Below are positions 35,657 to 44,420 of a DNA stretch of 64,000 nt, in pieces; position 1 is the stretch's first letter; each line of letters opens with the position of its first letter. Below the pieces are notes generated by a model that saw nothing but the letters and a program-made list of their open reading frames with translations, made no database searches and was not told the DNA's origin. The DNA is taken from positions 62,001 to 126,000 of the forward strand of contig JAHIWP010000036.1 in NCBI GenBank assembly GCA_018816095.1. The letters run 5' to 3'. The position numbers and the translations under genes were made by a program. Source of the DNA: Gammaproteobacteria bacterium (GTDB lineage: Bacteria > Pseudomonadota > Gammaproteobacteria > Pseudomonadales > Pseudomonadaceae).

Positions 35657-36682
35657 ATGACACTCCTAATTGCGTTTGCCGCTCTCTCCATCCTCGTTTC
35701 GTTCATCTGTTCCATTCTTGAAGCGGCGTTGCTTTCCCTAACGCCCAGCTATATTGCCCAGCAGAAGGCAACCAAGCCCAAGCTCTATGAGCGGCTGAAA
35801 GGGCTGAAAGACAAGATTGACCAGCCCCTTGCCGCGATCCTCACGCTCAACACAGTGGCCCACACCGTCGGTGCTACGGGCGTTGGCGCGCAAGTCACGG
35901 TAATATTTGGCGACGGTTATCTGGGCATCGCCTCGGCGGTCATGACACTGCTCATCCTGGTGCTCTCGGAAATTCTGCCCAAGACCATTGGCGCACGTTA
36001 CTGGCCCACCCTGGCACCGTACCTGCCTGGCCTGCTGGGCGGCATGATCCTGCTGCTCAAGCCATTTATCGTCATGTCCGACCTGATCATGCGGTTGTTT
36101 GGCGGCAAGGAACCCGAGCACGACATCCGCCAAGAGATCAAAGCATTGACCCTGCTCGGCCGTGAAGTGGGCAAGCTGGATGAGGATGAGCAGCGCGTCA
36201 TCAGCAATATTCTCGACCTGCACGAAATCAAGCTGCGCGACATCATGACGCCACGGATTGTTTGCGAGTTTGCGGCCCCCGATGACACCCTCGGCGCATT
36301 CAAGGCACGAGTGAAAGAGAGCCAGTTCTCCCGCTATCCGGTGATCGGTGAGAATGAGTCGCCGCTGGGTGTGGTGTTCCGCTATGACGCTCTGGCGGCC
36401 GAGGCTGATGACGCGCCGGTGTCGAGCATCCTCAAGCCGCTCAAGGTGGTCTCCGACAGCATGAACGTCGAGAACCTGATGACCCAGATGATGCAAGAAC
36501 GTCAGCACATGTGCCTGGTGTATGACGAGTTCGGCAGCTGGCGCGGCCTGGTGACCATGGAAGACATCATGGAGACCATCATCGGCAAGCCGATCCTCGA
36601 CGAAACCGACGACATCCCGAATATGCGTCGCTTTGCCAAGCGCCGCTGGGAGCATCGGATCAAGGCCATCCGCGAGGAATAA
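35657..36682 (+). CDS. CNNM/DUF21-CBS membrane protein (hemolysin-III-like, CorB family)
   Basis: A 341-residue protein with an N-terminal DUF21/CNNM transmembrane domain (about residues 1-140; ILEAALLSLTPSYIAQQ and LVLSEILPKTIGARY are diagnostic) followed by two CBS domains (ITPRIVCEFAAPDD-type start as IMTPRIVCEF; CLVYDEFGSWRGLVTMEDIMETI). Related proteins take part in magnesium or cobalt efflux; the C-terminal CorC/HlyC transporter-associated domain is absent, giving a shorter protein. ATG 35657 has no strong ribosome-binding site. It ends four bases before the convergent fpr gene's stop. Confidence 0.88.
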   Translation: MTLLIAFAALSILVSFICSILEAALLSLTPSYIAQQKATKPKLYERLKGLKDKIDQPLAAILTLNTVAHTVGATGVGAQVTVIFGDGYLGIASAVMTLLILVLSEILPKTIGARYWPTLAPYLPGLLGGMILLLKPFIVMSDLIMRLFGGKEPEHDIRQEIKALTLLGREVGKLDEDEQRVISNILDLHEIKLRDIMTPRIVCEFAAPDDTLGAFKARVKESQFSRYPVIGENESPLGVVFRYDALAAEADDAPVSSILKPLKVVSDSMNVENLMTQMMQERQHMCLVYDEFGSWRGLVTMEDIMETIIGKPILDETDDIPNMRRFAKRRWEHRIKAIREE

Positions 36683-36685
36683 CCG

Positions 36686-37462
36686 CTACCAATAGTTCTC
36701 GACGGCCACCTGTCCCGGCCGTCGGGTCAGGCTGAGCTGCAGATCGCGCTGTTTCAGCAGCGCCCGCGTGTCGTCGATCATCTGCGGGTTACCGCAAATC
36801 ATCAGCCGTGAATCGGCGGGGTCCAGGCTCAGCCCCGCTGTACGCTCTAACTCGCCATTCTCCAGCAGTGTAGTGATGCGCCCATGCAGGCAACCGGGCA
36901 CCTGCTCACGCGTCACTAGCGGTAGATAGGTAAAGCGCCCGGCAAACTCCTGCAGATGTTCCTGTTGCATCAGGCCCTGAATCAACGGCTGATAGGCCAA
37001 CTCGCTGGCCGTGCGCGCGCTGTACACCAATACCACCCGTTGAAAGCGCTGCCACACCTCAAGCCCCTGCAGAATCGACAAAAACGGCGCCAAACCGGTG
37101 CCGCTGGCTAATAGCCAGAGATCACGGCCATCGGCAAAACGGTCAAGGGTGAGAAAGCCCAACGCCTGCTTTTCCACCAACAGGCTGTCGCCAACCTGCA
37201 GCCGGCTCAGCTCGGAGGTGAACGCGCCGCCCGGCACCACGATGGAGAAAAATTCGAGAAATTCATCGTGGGGCGCCGACGCCATCGAATAGGCACGCCA
37301 AACCCGCGTGCCATCGGCCTTCTGCACGCCCAGGCGGGCAAACTGCCCGGCAGTAAAACGAAACCCGGGATCGCGGCTACAGCGCAGGCTGAACAGGCTG
37401 GGCGACCAGACCTGGATAGCGCTCAGGGTTTGCTGGGTGAACTTGTCTTCGCTGACAGTCAT
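36686..37462 (-). CDS. fpr: Ferredoxin--NADP(+) reductase, FprB-like
   Basis: A 258-residue FAD enzyme transferring electrons between NADPH and ferredoxin or flavodoxin. WRAYSMASAPHDEFLEFFS is the FAD-binding RxYSxxS motif, GGAFTSELSRL the phosphate site, LLASGTGLAPFLSIL the NADP-binding glycine motif, and LMICGNPQMIDD the C-terminal NADP segment. The terminal VAVENYW ends in an aromatic residue that stacks on FAD. Start ATG 37462; the extra upstream frame lies in the divergent rlmG leader. Whether it is the SoxR- or FinR-linked paralogue cannot be told. Confidence 0.92.
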   Translation of the reverse strand: MTVSEDKFTQQTLSAIQVWSPSLFSLRCSRDPGFRFTAGQFARLGVQKADGTRVWRAYSMASAPHDEFLEFFSIVVPGGAFTSELSRLQVGDSLLVEKQALGFLTLDRFADGRDLWLLASGTGLAPFLSILQGLEVWQRFQRVVLVYSARTASELAYQPLIQGLMQQEHLQEFAGRFTYLPLVTREQVPGCLHGRITTLLENGELERTAGLSLDPADSRLMICGNPQMIDDTRALLKQRDLQLSLTRRPGQVAVENYW

Positions 37463-37531
37463 ACTGGCTCCACTGCGGTGACGTCGCCCCAGTGTCCCGC
37501 AAACCGACTCGAACAAACACCAGCAGCCTAT

Positions 37532-38656
37532 ATGCCTATATTCGTTACGCCTTTCGCCCAGCTCGACCTGATCCGCCAACCCGACCAACTGCATGAGCCG
37601 CTGCAGGCGTTTGATGCCGCCGATGAATATCTGCTCAACCATGTGCATGAGCAGGGGTTACCGGACGCAGCGCGTATCTTGGTACTGAATGACAGTTTCG
37701 GCGCGCTGGCGGCCAGCCTGGCCGGCCGGGCCGACATCACCAGCAGCGGCGACTCGCACCTCGGCCACCTCGGTTTACAGGTCAACCTGCAGCGCAACCA
37801 GTTGCCAGCGGAGGCCGTGCGCTTTGTGCCGAGCAGTGAGCGCGCGCAAGGGCCGTTTGACCTGGTGTTGATCCGCGTGCCAAAAACCCTGGCGCTGCTG
37901 GAGGAACAACTGATTCGCCTGCACGGCCAGCTCGCCCCGGGCGCACAGGTGATCGCCGCAGCCATGGTCAAACACCTGCCGCGCGCGGCGGGTGATCTGC
38001 TGGAGCGTTACATCGGCCCGGTGCAGGCCTCACTGGCGGTGAAAAAAGCCCGCCTGCTGTTCGCCACGCCAGCCGCCAAACCCGCGCCGGTATCGCCCTA
38101 CCCCACGGCCTACCGCCTGGATAAACCGGCGATTGAGCTGCGCAACCACGCCAATGTATTTTGCCGCGAAGACTTGGATATCGGCACCCGCGCCTTCCTC
38201 CCGCACCTGCCCAAGCACCTCAGCCGCCTGCGCGTGGCCGATCTCGGCTGTGGTAACGGCGTGCTCGGTATCGCCTACGCCTTGGGCAGCCCGCAGGCTG
38301 AGCTGACGCTGGTGGATGAGTCCTATATGGCCGTGCAATCGGCCGCTGAAAACTGGCGTGCGGCGCTGGGTGAACGCCCGTTAGAGATCCGCGCCGGCGA
38401 AGGGCTGGCCGAACAGGCGGCGGATTCGCTGGACCTGGTGTTGTGCAACCCGCCCTTCCACCAACAGCAAGTGGTCGGCGACTTCCTCGCTTGGCGCATG
38501 TTCCAACAGGCCCGTGCCGCCCTGGTGACCGGCGGTGAACTGTGGATCGTCGGCAACCGTCACCTGGGCTACCACGCCAAACTGAAACGCCTGTTCCGCG
38601 GCGTCGAACAGGTCGCGGCCACGCCGAAGTTTGTGGTGCTTAAAGCGACTAAATAA
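37532..38656 (+). CDS. rlmG: 23S rRNA (guanine-N2)-methyltransferase G1835
   Basis: A 374-residue RNA methyltransferase with a duplicated Rossmann-like architecture. The N-terminal domain begins MPIFVTPFAQLDLIRQP and keeps the fold without SAM binding; the C-terminal domain has motif I VADLGCGNGVLGIAYA and motif IV LVLCNPPFHQQQ, the NPPF signature of exocyclic-amine methylation. Together with length these identify RlmG, which methylates G1835 of E. coli 23S rRNA. The start ATG 37532 is 70 bp from the divergent fpr start; the long upstream frame is antisense to fpr. Confidence 0.93.
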   Translation: MPIFVTPFAQLDLIRQPDQLHEPLQAFDAADEYLLNHVHEQGLPDAARILVLNDSFGALAASLAGRADITSSGDSHLGHLGLQVNLQRNQLPAEAVRFVPSSERAQGPFDLVLIRVPKTLALLEEQLIRLHGQLAPGAQVIAAAMVKHLPRAAGDLLERYIGPVQASLAVKKARLLFATPAAKPAPVSPYPTAYRLDKPAIELRNHANVFCREDLDIGTRAFLPHLPKHLSRLRVADLGCGNGVLGIAYALGSPQAELTLVDESYMAVQSAAENWRAALGERPLEIRAGEGLAEQAADSLDLVLCNPPFHQQQVVGDFLAWRMFQQARAALVTGGELWIVGNRHLGYHAKLKRLFRGVEQVAATPKFVVLKATK

Positions 38657-38733
38657 CCCTGGCGGCCTGGCGCTCAGCCAGGCTGACAGCAACCAGAGCC
38701 TCTATCTCAGGCTATCGAGCCAACCTTACTGAG

Positions 38734-40396
38734 TCAGTCGATCCGCAGCTCAGTGCTTTTGCTCTGCACGGCAACCGCAGCCGGTCGGCAGCGGCGGAAG
38801 ATATCCAGTTGCGGTTGATAAACCGCCGTGCGCACGCCCATCAGGCCGATCACCGAGTGGAACAGGTTGTCTTGCGACACCGGCTGGCCCGACTGCTGAC
38901 GCAGGCAATCGGCTGAAATGCCGCTGCTGCGCTGCATGCCGTCGGAGAACCACAGCACCATCGGCACATGGGTTTGCTCGCTCGGCGCCATGGCATAGGG
39001 CACGCCATGCAGGTACATGCCGTGTTCACCGAGGGACTCGCCGTGGTCCGACATATAGAGCATGGCCGTGTCCAAGCGCGCCGCATTGCTGCGCAGCAGG
39101 TCGATGGTCGCGGCCAGCACATGGTCGGTGTAAAGCAGGCTGTTGTCGTAGGCATTGACGATGCTGGCGGTGTCGCAGCGATCGAGTTGCACCTCCTTGC
39201 ACACCGGGGTGAAGCGCTCAAACGCCGCCGGGTAGCGCTTGTAATAGGCCGGGCCGTGGCTGCCCTACCACCACGGTGTCACGGGTCAGGCCGTCTAGGC
39301 ACGTCTGCAAGTTGTGCAGCAGCGCCTCGTCGTGGCATTCGCCATCGGCGCAGAACTGCGCAAGGTTGAGGTGTGAAACATCCTCGTTGGGCACCCGATC
39401 ACAGGCGCCCTTGCAACCCGAGTTGTTATCGCGCCACAGCACATCCACGCCGGCACGCTGCAACACATCGAGCAGGCCTTCACGATTGCCGGCCATCGCG
39501 TCCTGGTAATCCGCCCGGCCTACGTCTTGAAACATGCAAGGCACCGAGACCGCCGTGGCGGTGCCGCAGGAGGACGCCTGCGGGTAGTTGATCACATCGC
39601 GCTCAGCCAACTCAGGGTTAGTCGGGCGCGCATAGCCGTTAAGCGAGAAGTTCGCCGCCCGGGCCGTTTCACCCACCACCAAGAGGGTGACGCGCGGCCG
39701 CTGCGGGGTGCTGACGGCGCTGATGCGATGGGCATCAGCACCGACCACTTCCAGTACGGCCGGCGCGGCCAACTCGCGCTTGAGGTAACCGTGCACGGCC
39801 CCGACCACATTCGACGGCACCAGCATCAGGCGCACTTCGCGGTGGTTGCGAATCAGTGAGGCATACGGCTGGTACTGGCTCATGACCAGCACGGCAAATA
39901 CCCCCAACAGCACCGCCATGCTACCCAGCTTGCCGGCCAGCTCACGCCGCCATGTGAGGGGGCGAGTCGGCATACGACTGATCAACAGCGCAGGCAGCAC
40001 ACCGAGCAACAAAAGCCAGAGCAGCAACCGAACATTGAACAGCTCCGTGGCTTCGGCCACATCGGTCTGCAACATGTTGGTGAGCATGTTGTAGTCGATG
40101 ACGATGCCGTAACTGTTCATAAAGTAACTGGCACCGGCCGACACCAGCACCAGCCCGCCCAGCACCGGCTTGGTCAGTCGCCCCCAGGCCAGCAGGCTGA
40201 GCAGCACGTACAGCCAGATCCAGACAAACAGCGGCAAGCTGAGCAGGAACAACGGGCTGTCGTTGCTCATACCGCCCACGCCCTGCCAGACGCTGCGCCA
40301 GAACGGCAGATTCATGGTCAGCATCAGCCACAAGGCAACCAGCATGGTCAGCCCGTTACGGCTTACGGCCACACGCTTAAGAATGGATTCGCGCAC
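38734..40396 (-). pseudogene. eptA: Frameshifted phosphoethanolamine transferase (EptA-like)
   Basis: Two frames together make one EptA-type lipid A phosphoethanolamine transferase. The upstream part (GTG 40396 to about 39265) has five membrane helices and the nucleophile motif VVGETARAANFSLNGY. The downstream part (about 39262 to 38734, another frame) has YYKRYPAAFERFTPVCKEV, AYDNSLLYTDHV and the metal site SDHGESLGEHGMYLHG. At the junction DTVVV should continue LHQMGSHGPAYY; the sequence goes from GTGGTGGTA straight to GGGCAGCCAC, about 11 nt short, which drops LHQM and shifts frame so that translation ends 14 codons later. The loss looks like a true deletion rather than a base-calling error. 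A candidate ColR box lies upstream at 40468. Downstream is 77 bp without features before rlmG. Confidence 0.85.
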
Positions 40397-40467
40397 AAAG
40401 CACCTGGGTAGATAACGAGACTGCCGCAAATCTACTCAGGCAGATGTGAAATGCCTGTCGGGCGGAT

Positions 40468-40483
40468 GTGAAAAAACCGTTGA
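40468..40483 (-). promoter_or_regulatory. Candidate ColR box upstream of eptA
   Basis: On the minus strand TCAACGGTTTTTTCAC, which fits the ColR consensus as I recall it, YYNA(C/G)NNYTTTTTCAC, at every position. A second GATGTGAAA (plus strand) at 40443-40451 repeats part of it 22 bp nearer the gene. Confidence 0.6.
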
Positions 40484-40557
40484 GTGATCACGGCCGCGCT
40501 GCAGCGCTCAGCCCGCCGATTGCGGACACACCCCAGTCATGTGTGAGCGGCGCAGAA

Positions 40558-40573
40558 CTCACGAATTTTTCAC
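40558..40573 (+). promoter_or_regulatory. Candidate ColR box upstream of the beta-propeller/LtaS-like operon
   Basis: CTCACGAATTTTTCAC matches the same ColR consensus at all but one position. It lies seven bases upstream of a perfect -35 hexamer TTGACA at 40580-40585, the arrangement expected for an activator. Confidence 0.55.
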
Positions 40574-40641
40574 ATTCTTTTGACATGGAATTGAATGCCG
40601 GCCATCTAGGATGCAGCACTGCCTACAGATGGATATTGCCC

Positions 40642-41571
40642 ATGCTGCCCTCCTCATTACTCGACAAGCCGCTGCCGACTCACGCCGGCGTGCTGCATGG
40701 CCTCAAACCGCACAGCAAACGCGGCTGGCTGCGGCTGACGCAGGTGCTGATGGTGGTGCTGCTGGCGACGTTCAGCTACATGGGCTGGCGGCACCTGTAC
40801 CCGGCGGTGGCCGAAACCGGCTGGCGCTATGAGGTGCTGCTCAACGATATCGAGAAAGTCAGCGCCATCGCTCTGGATGGCGAAGGCGGCCTCCTGCTCA
40901 GCGAGGAACTGCAAAGTGGTGAGGGGCGCATTCTGCGTTACAGCGCCGACGGCAACCTTGAGCCGGTAGAGGCCGGCCTGTCCAAGCCAGACGGCATGGT
41001 CAGCTTCCGCGGCGGCGTGGTGTTCAGCCAGGAGCAAGGCGATGAGGCCGTACTCTGGCGCACCCCAGAGCGCACCGTCGAGCTGTTTGCCGGCAGCAAT
41101 GTTGAAGGCCTGGCCAATGATGGCCGCTACCTCTATGCCATCGAAGACCGTCATGGCGATGGTCGCTTGTTGCGCTACGACCCCAACAACGACACTACCG
41201 TGGTACTGCGCACTGGCCTGGATCAAGCCGAAGCCATTACTGCCTGCCCCGACGGCCGCCTGTTTTATAGCGAAAAGCGCAGCGGCACGGTGTCTCAGCT
41301 ACACGCAGAAGGTCATGACAGCGTGGTGCTGACGGGCCTTAACCAACCCGGTTACCTGCTGTGCAACAACCAGGGTTTGTGGATCACCGAAGATGCCACG
41401 CACATGGCCCGCCTGTTGCGGCTGGCCCCGGATGGCCAGTTGCATACCGTGTTGTCACACCTGCGCTCGGCACAAACCCTGATCGAAACGCGCCCCGGCT
41501 ACTATCTACTGGCCGAACAAGGCCGCAACCGCGTACTGAGCCTGCAACGCCACCCACAGGAAACTGATTGA
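40642..41571 (+). CDS. Membrane-anchored beta-propeller protein (SMP-30/NHL-like)
   Basis: A 309-residue protein with one N-terminal membrane anchor (VLMVVLLATFSYMGW after a basic stretch) and a periplasmic beta-propeller of SMP-30/NHL/strictosidine-synthase type, shown by repeated segments such as ALDGEGGLLLSEE, KPDGMVSFRGGVVFSQE, NDGRYLYAIEDRHGDGRLLRYD and CPDGRLFYSEKRSG. No catalytic assignment is safe. The start ATG 40642 is 57 bp after the TTGACA promoter element. It overlaps the LtaS-like gene by one base (TGATG), so the propeller probably assists that transferase; its position opposite eptA suggests a shared role in envelope modification. Confidence 0.78.
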   Translation: MLPSSLLDKPLPTHAGVLHGLKPHSKRGWLRLTQVLMVVLLATFSYMGWRHLYPAVAETGWRYEVLLNDIEKVSAIALDGEGGLLLSEELQSGEGRILRYSADGNLEPVEAGLSKPDGMVSFRGGVVFSQEQGDEAVLWRTPERTVELFAGSNVEGLANDGRYLYAIEDRHGDGRLLRYDPNNDTTVVLRTGLDQAEAITACPDGRLFYSEKRSGTVSQLHAEGHDSVVLTGLNQPGYLLCNNQGLWITEDATHMARLLRLAPDGQLHTVLSHLRSAQTLIETRPGYYLLAEQGRNRVLSLQRHPQETD

Positions 41572-43658
41572 TGCCCGCCACGTCTACTCGCTCTGCCGCA
41601 GGCCGCAACGGCTTGCGTCAACACCTGCTGTTCACGGCCCTAAGCGGCGCCCTGTTAATCGTCCTGTACAGCCTGCTGCGCCTGGCGTTGCTGGTTTATA
41701 ACCATGAGCTGATTGGCGAAACCACGGCCAACGACCTGCTGGAAGCCTTCGGTAACGGCCTGCGGTTTGATCTGCGCGTTGTCGTCTTTGTTCTGGCGCC
41801 GTTGCTGCTGGTAATGGGCAGCCGGCGCTTAATGGCCGCACGCACCTGGCAACTGGCCTGGCTCAGCTTCGCGGCCAGCCTGACCCTGTTTCTCGGCGTG
41901 CTGGAGCTGGACTTCTACCGCGAATTTCACCAGCGCCTCAACGCGCTGGTGTTTCAATACCTCGGCGAAGACCCTGCCACCGTCATGAGCATGCTCTGGC
42001 ATGGCTTTCCGGTCGCTCGCTACCTGATCGCCTGGGCACTGGCCAGCTGGCTGCTGTTCAAAGCCTTGCAAGCCATCCATCGCCTGGCCCCGCCAGCCGA
42101 CCCGAGCCTCGGCGCGGCGGCAGGCGAGCGCTGGTACTGGCGCATCAGCGTGTTCACCCTCTGCCTGTTCCTCGCCGTACTCGCGGTGCGTGGCACCCTT
42201 CGCCAGGGCCCACCACTGCGCTGGGGCGACGCCAGCACCACCGAATCGGTATTTGCCAACCAACTGGGCCTCAACGGCACCCTGACCTTGATCGATGCCG
42301 GCAAAGCGCGTTGGTCTGACCACCGCGACAATCAATGGAAAGCCCGCTTGCCCGGCGCCGAAGCGCAAGCCCTGGTACGGCAGATGCTGCTGACCCCGCA
42401 GGATCTGCTGATCGACAGCGGCGAGGCGGCGATCCGCAGGATCAGCACGCCAAAACCACACCTGCAGTTGCCGGTACGCAATGTGGTGGTGATCCTGATG
42501 GAAAGCTTCGCCGGGCACTATGTCGGCGCGCTCGGTGCGGGCGGCGACATCACCCCCAACTTCGACCGTCTGACTAAAGAAGGGCTGCTGTTTACCCGCT
42601 ACTTCTCCAACGGCACCCACACCCATCAAGGCATGTTTGCCACCATGGCCTGCTTCCCCAACTTGCCCGGCTTCGAGTATTTGATGCAAAGCCCGGAAGG
42701 CGCCCATGACTTCTCTGGGTTGCCACAGTTGCTGGGTGATCGCGGTTTTGACGACCTCTACGTGTACAACGGCGACTTTGGCTGGGATAACCAGAAGGGC
42801 TTCTTCGGCAACCAGGGCATGAGTAACTTCATTGGCCGCAACGACTATGTCGATCCGGTGTTTTCCGACCCCACTTGGGGCGTTTCCGACCAGGACATGT
42901 TTGACCGCGCCGACCTAGAGCTGCGCAAACTCGATCGCCAGCGGCCGTTTTATGCCCTGCTGCAAACCCTCTCCAACCACACGCCTTACGCCCTGCCCGA
43001 CCCACTGCCGGTAGAGCCGGTCAGCGGTTTCGGCTCCAACGACGAACACCTCACGGCCATGCGCTATTCGGATTGGGCCCTGGGTCAGTTTTTCGAGAAG
43101 GCGCGCAAGGCCCCCTACTTCAAAGACACGATGTTCGTGATCGTCGGCGACCATGGTTTTGGCAGCCCCGAGCAGCTCAGCGACATCGACCTGTACCGCT
43201 TCCATGTGCCACTGCTGGTGATTGCCCCCGGGGTTCAAGAACAATTCGGCACCCGCAATGATATTGCCGGCACTCAACTGGATATCGTCCCCACCATCAT
43301 GGGCCGCCTTGGCGGCCCGGTGCAGCAGCAATGCTGGGGCCGTGACCTGTTGGCGCTGGACTCGACCGATCCTGGCATTGGCGTGATCAAGCCCTCCGGC
43401 AGCGATCAGACCGTCGCTCTGGTTTCCGGCAGCAACCTGCTGATACAGCCCCGTGACGGCGCGCCGCGCTTGTATAACTACAAGCTGCATGAGAACGCAG
43501 GCATACAGCCCACCGACAACGCCGCGCTGCAAGATCATCTGCTGTCGCGCCTGCAGGCCTTTTTACAAGTCGCTACGCAAAGCCTGTTGAGCAACACCGC
43601 GGGGGTCGGCGATACGCAACCCAACACGCGCCAGACCGCCGCACAAGACAACCCATAA
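41571..43658 (+). CDS. LTA-synthase-like sulfatase-fold transferase
   Basis: A 695-residue inner-membrane protein with about five N-terminal helices (to residue about 205) and a periplasmic sulfatase-fold domain of the LtaS/alkaline-phosphatase superfamily. Metal and catalytic elements are NVVVILMESFAGHY, the nucleophile-like NGTHTHQGMFA, LSNHTPY and IVGDHGFGS. Pseudomonads lack lipoteichoic acid, so it more likely transfers phosphoglycerol or phosphoethanolamine to a glycan or lipid. The start is ATG 41571, overlapping the propeller gene's stop by one base, which implies translational coupling. A methyltransferase-like gene follows after 33 bp. The pair may share ColR control with the broken eptA gene. 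Confidence 0.87.
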   Translation: MPATSTRSAAGRNGLRQHLLFTALSGALLIVLYSLLRLALLVYNHELIGETTANDLLEAFGNGLRFDLRVVVFVLAPLLLVMGSRRLMAARTWQLAWLSFAASLTLFLGVLELDFYREFHQRLNALVFQYLGEDPATVMSMLWHGFPVARYLIAWALASWLLFKALQAIHRLAPPADPSLGAAAGERWYWRISVFTLCLFLAVLAVRGTLRQGPPLRWGDASTTESVFANQLGLNGTLTLIDAGKARWSDHRDNQWKARLPGAEAQALVRQMLLTPQDLLIDSGEAAIRRISTPKPHLQLPVRNVVVILMESFAGHYVGALGAGGDITPNFDRLTKEGLLFTRYFSNGTHTHQGMFATMACFPNLPGFEYLMQSPEGAHDFSGLPQLLGDRGFDDLYVYNGDFGWDNQKGFFGNQGMSNFIGRNDYVDPVFSDPTWGVSDQDMFDRADLELRKLDRQRPFYALLQTLSNHTPYALPDPLPVEPVSGFGSNDEHLTAMRYSDWALGQFFEKARKAPYFKDTMFVIVGDHGFGSPEQLSDIDLYRFHVPLLVIAPGVQEQFGTRNDIAGTQLDIVPTIMGRLGGPVQQQCWGRDLLALDSTDPGIGVIKPSGSDQTVALVSGSNLLIQPRDGAPRLYNYKLHENAGIQPTDNAALQDHLLSRLQAFLQVATQSLLSNTAGVGDTQPNTRQTAAQDNP

Positions 43659-43691
43659 CGTCGCCGTGATCGAGATAACCCGGACAGCCCT

Positions 43692-44339
43692 ATGTCGAGC
43701 CACCCGCACAGCACACCGCAGCGACCGCACATCGAGGTGGGCAAGACGCCTGCCGGGCGCATGCTGAGCAGCATGACCCAGCGCGTGGCCCAGTGGCGGG
43801 CCGGGCAGCTGATCAACAGTGCGCTGAAACTGGCCGGCGAGCCGAGCCTGGTGCTCGACCTACCCTGCGCCGCCGATGGTTTATGGCCGCTGCTGAGCAC
43901 CAGCGAGAGCCGTGTGGTGATTGCCGCCAACCCGCATGCCGAACACCTGGCTGCGGCATTGGCGGGGCTGCACACGACCTTCAGCCACCGGGTGCACCCG
44001 CTGCAAACCTCGCTGTTCGCGATTGATCTGGGCGCCAATGCGGTGGACTGTATTTTCTCCCTGCACGGCCTGCAGCAAATCGACGACCCTCTGCGCAGGA
44101 TGCTCGTGCTGCGCGAGTTCAACCGGGTGACGCGCGACTGCGTGATCGTTTCAGTCTGGGTCGATGGCAATCTCCAAGCCGCACGCCAAACACCCCTCAG
44201 CCGGCGCAACAGCCAGGTTCACACGCGAGCGCAAATCGAGCGTGAGTTCACCGCTGCCGGCTTCCACATCAGCGGCCACCGCGACTTCATGCCAGGCCTG
44301 GCCATGCAGCGCCTGTATGTGCTGCGCAAACTCAGCTGA
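43692..44339 (+). CDS. SAM-methyltransferase-like protein
   Basis: A 215-residue protein with a class I methyltransferase fold: VLDLPCAADGLWPLL is a degenerate motif I (the usual GxGxG is PCAADG), IAANPHAEHLAAA stands where the acidic ribose-binding residue normally is, and AVDCIFSLHGLQQIDD is motif IV. Because the motif I glycines are largely replaced, SAM binding is uncertain and it may be inactive. It begins 33 bp after the LtaS-like gene on the same strand, so it is probably the last gene of that operon. The acceptor is unknown. Confidence 0.72.
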   Translation: MSSHPHSTPQRPHIEVGKTPAGRMLSSMTQRVAQWRAGQLINSALKLAGEPSLVLDLPCAADGLWPLLSTSESRVVIAANPHAEHLAAALAGLHTTFSHRVHPLQTSLFAIDLGANAVDCIFSLHGLQQIDDPLRRMLVLREFNRVTRDCVIVSVWVDGNLQAARQTPLSRRNSQVHTRAQIEREFTAAGFHISGHRDFMPGLAMQRLYVLRKLS

Positions 44340-44420
44340 GTCGCCGTCTACTACCTTGATCGACATGGCCGAACCGTCCAGGCCTGGGTATGCTGCACCC
44401 TTTTTGTGCGAGGGATAGCC

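Noticed and set aside
39218..40429. The upstream part of eptA taken as a complete 403-residue protein
   Set aside because: Its last 14 codons are unrelated to the family, and the missing C-terminal metal site is found in another frame immediately downstream.
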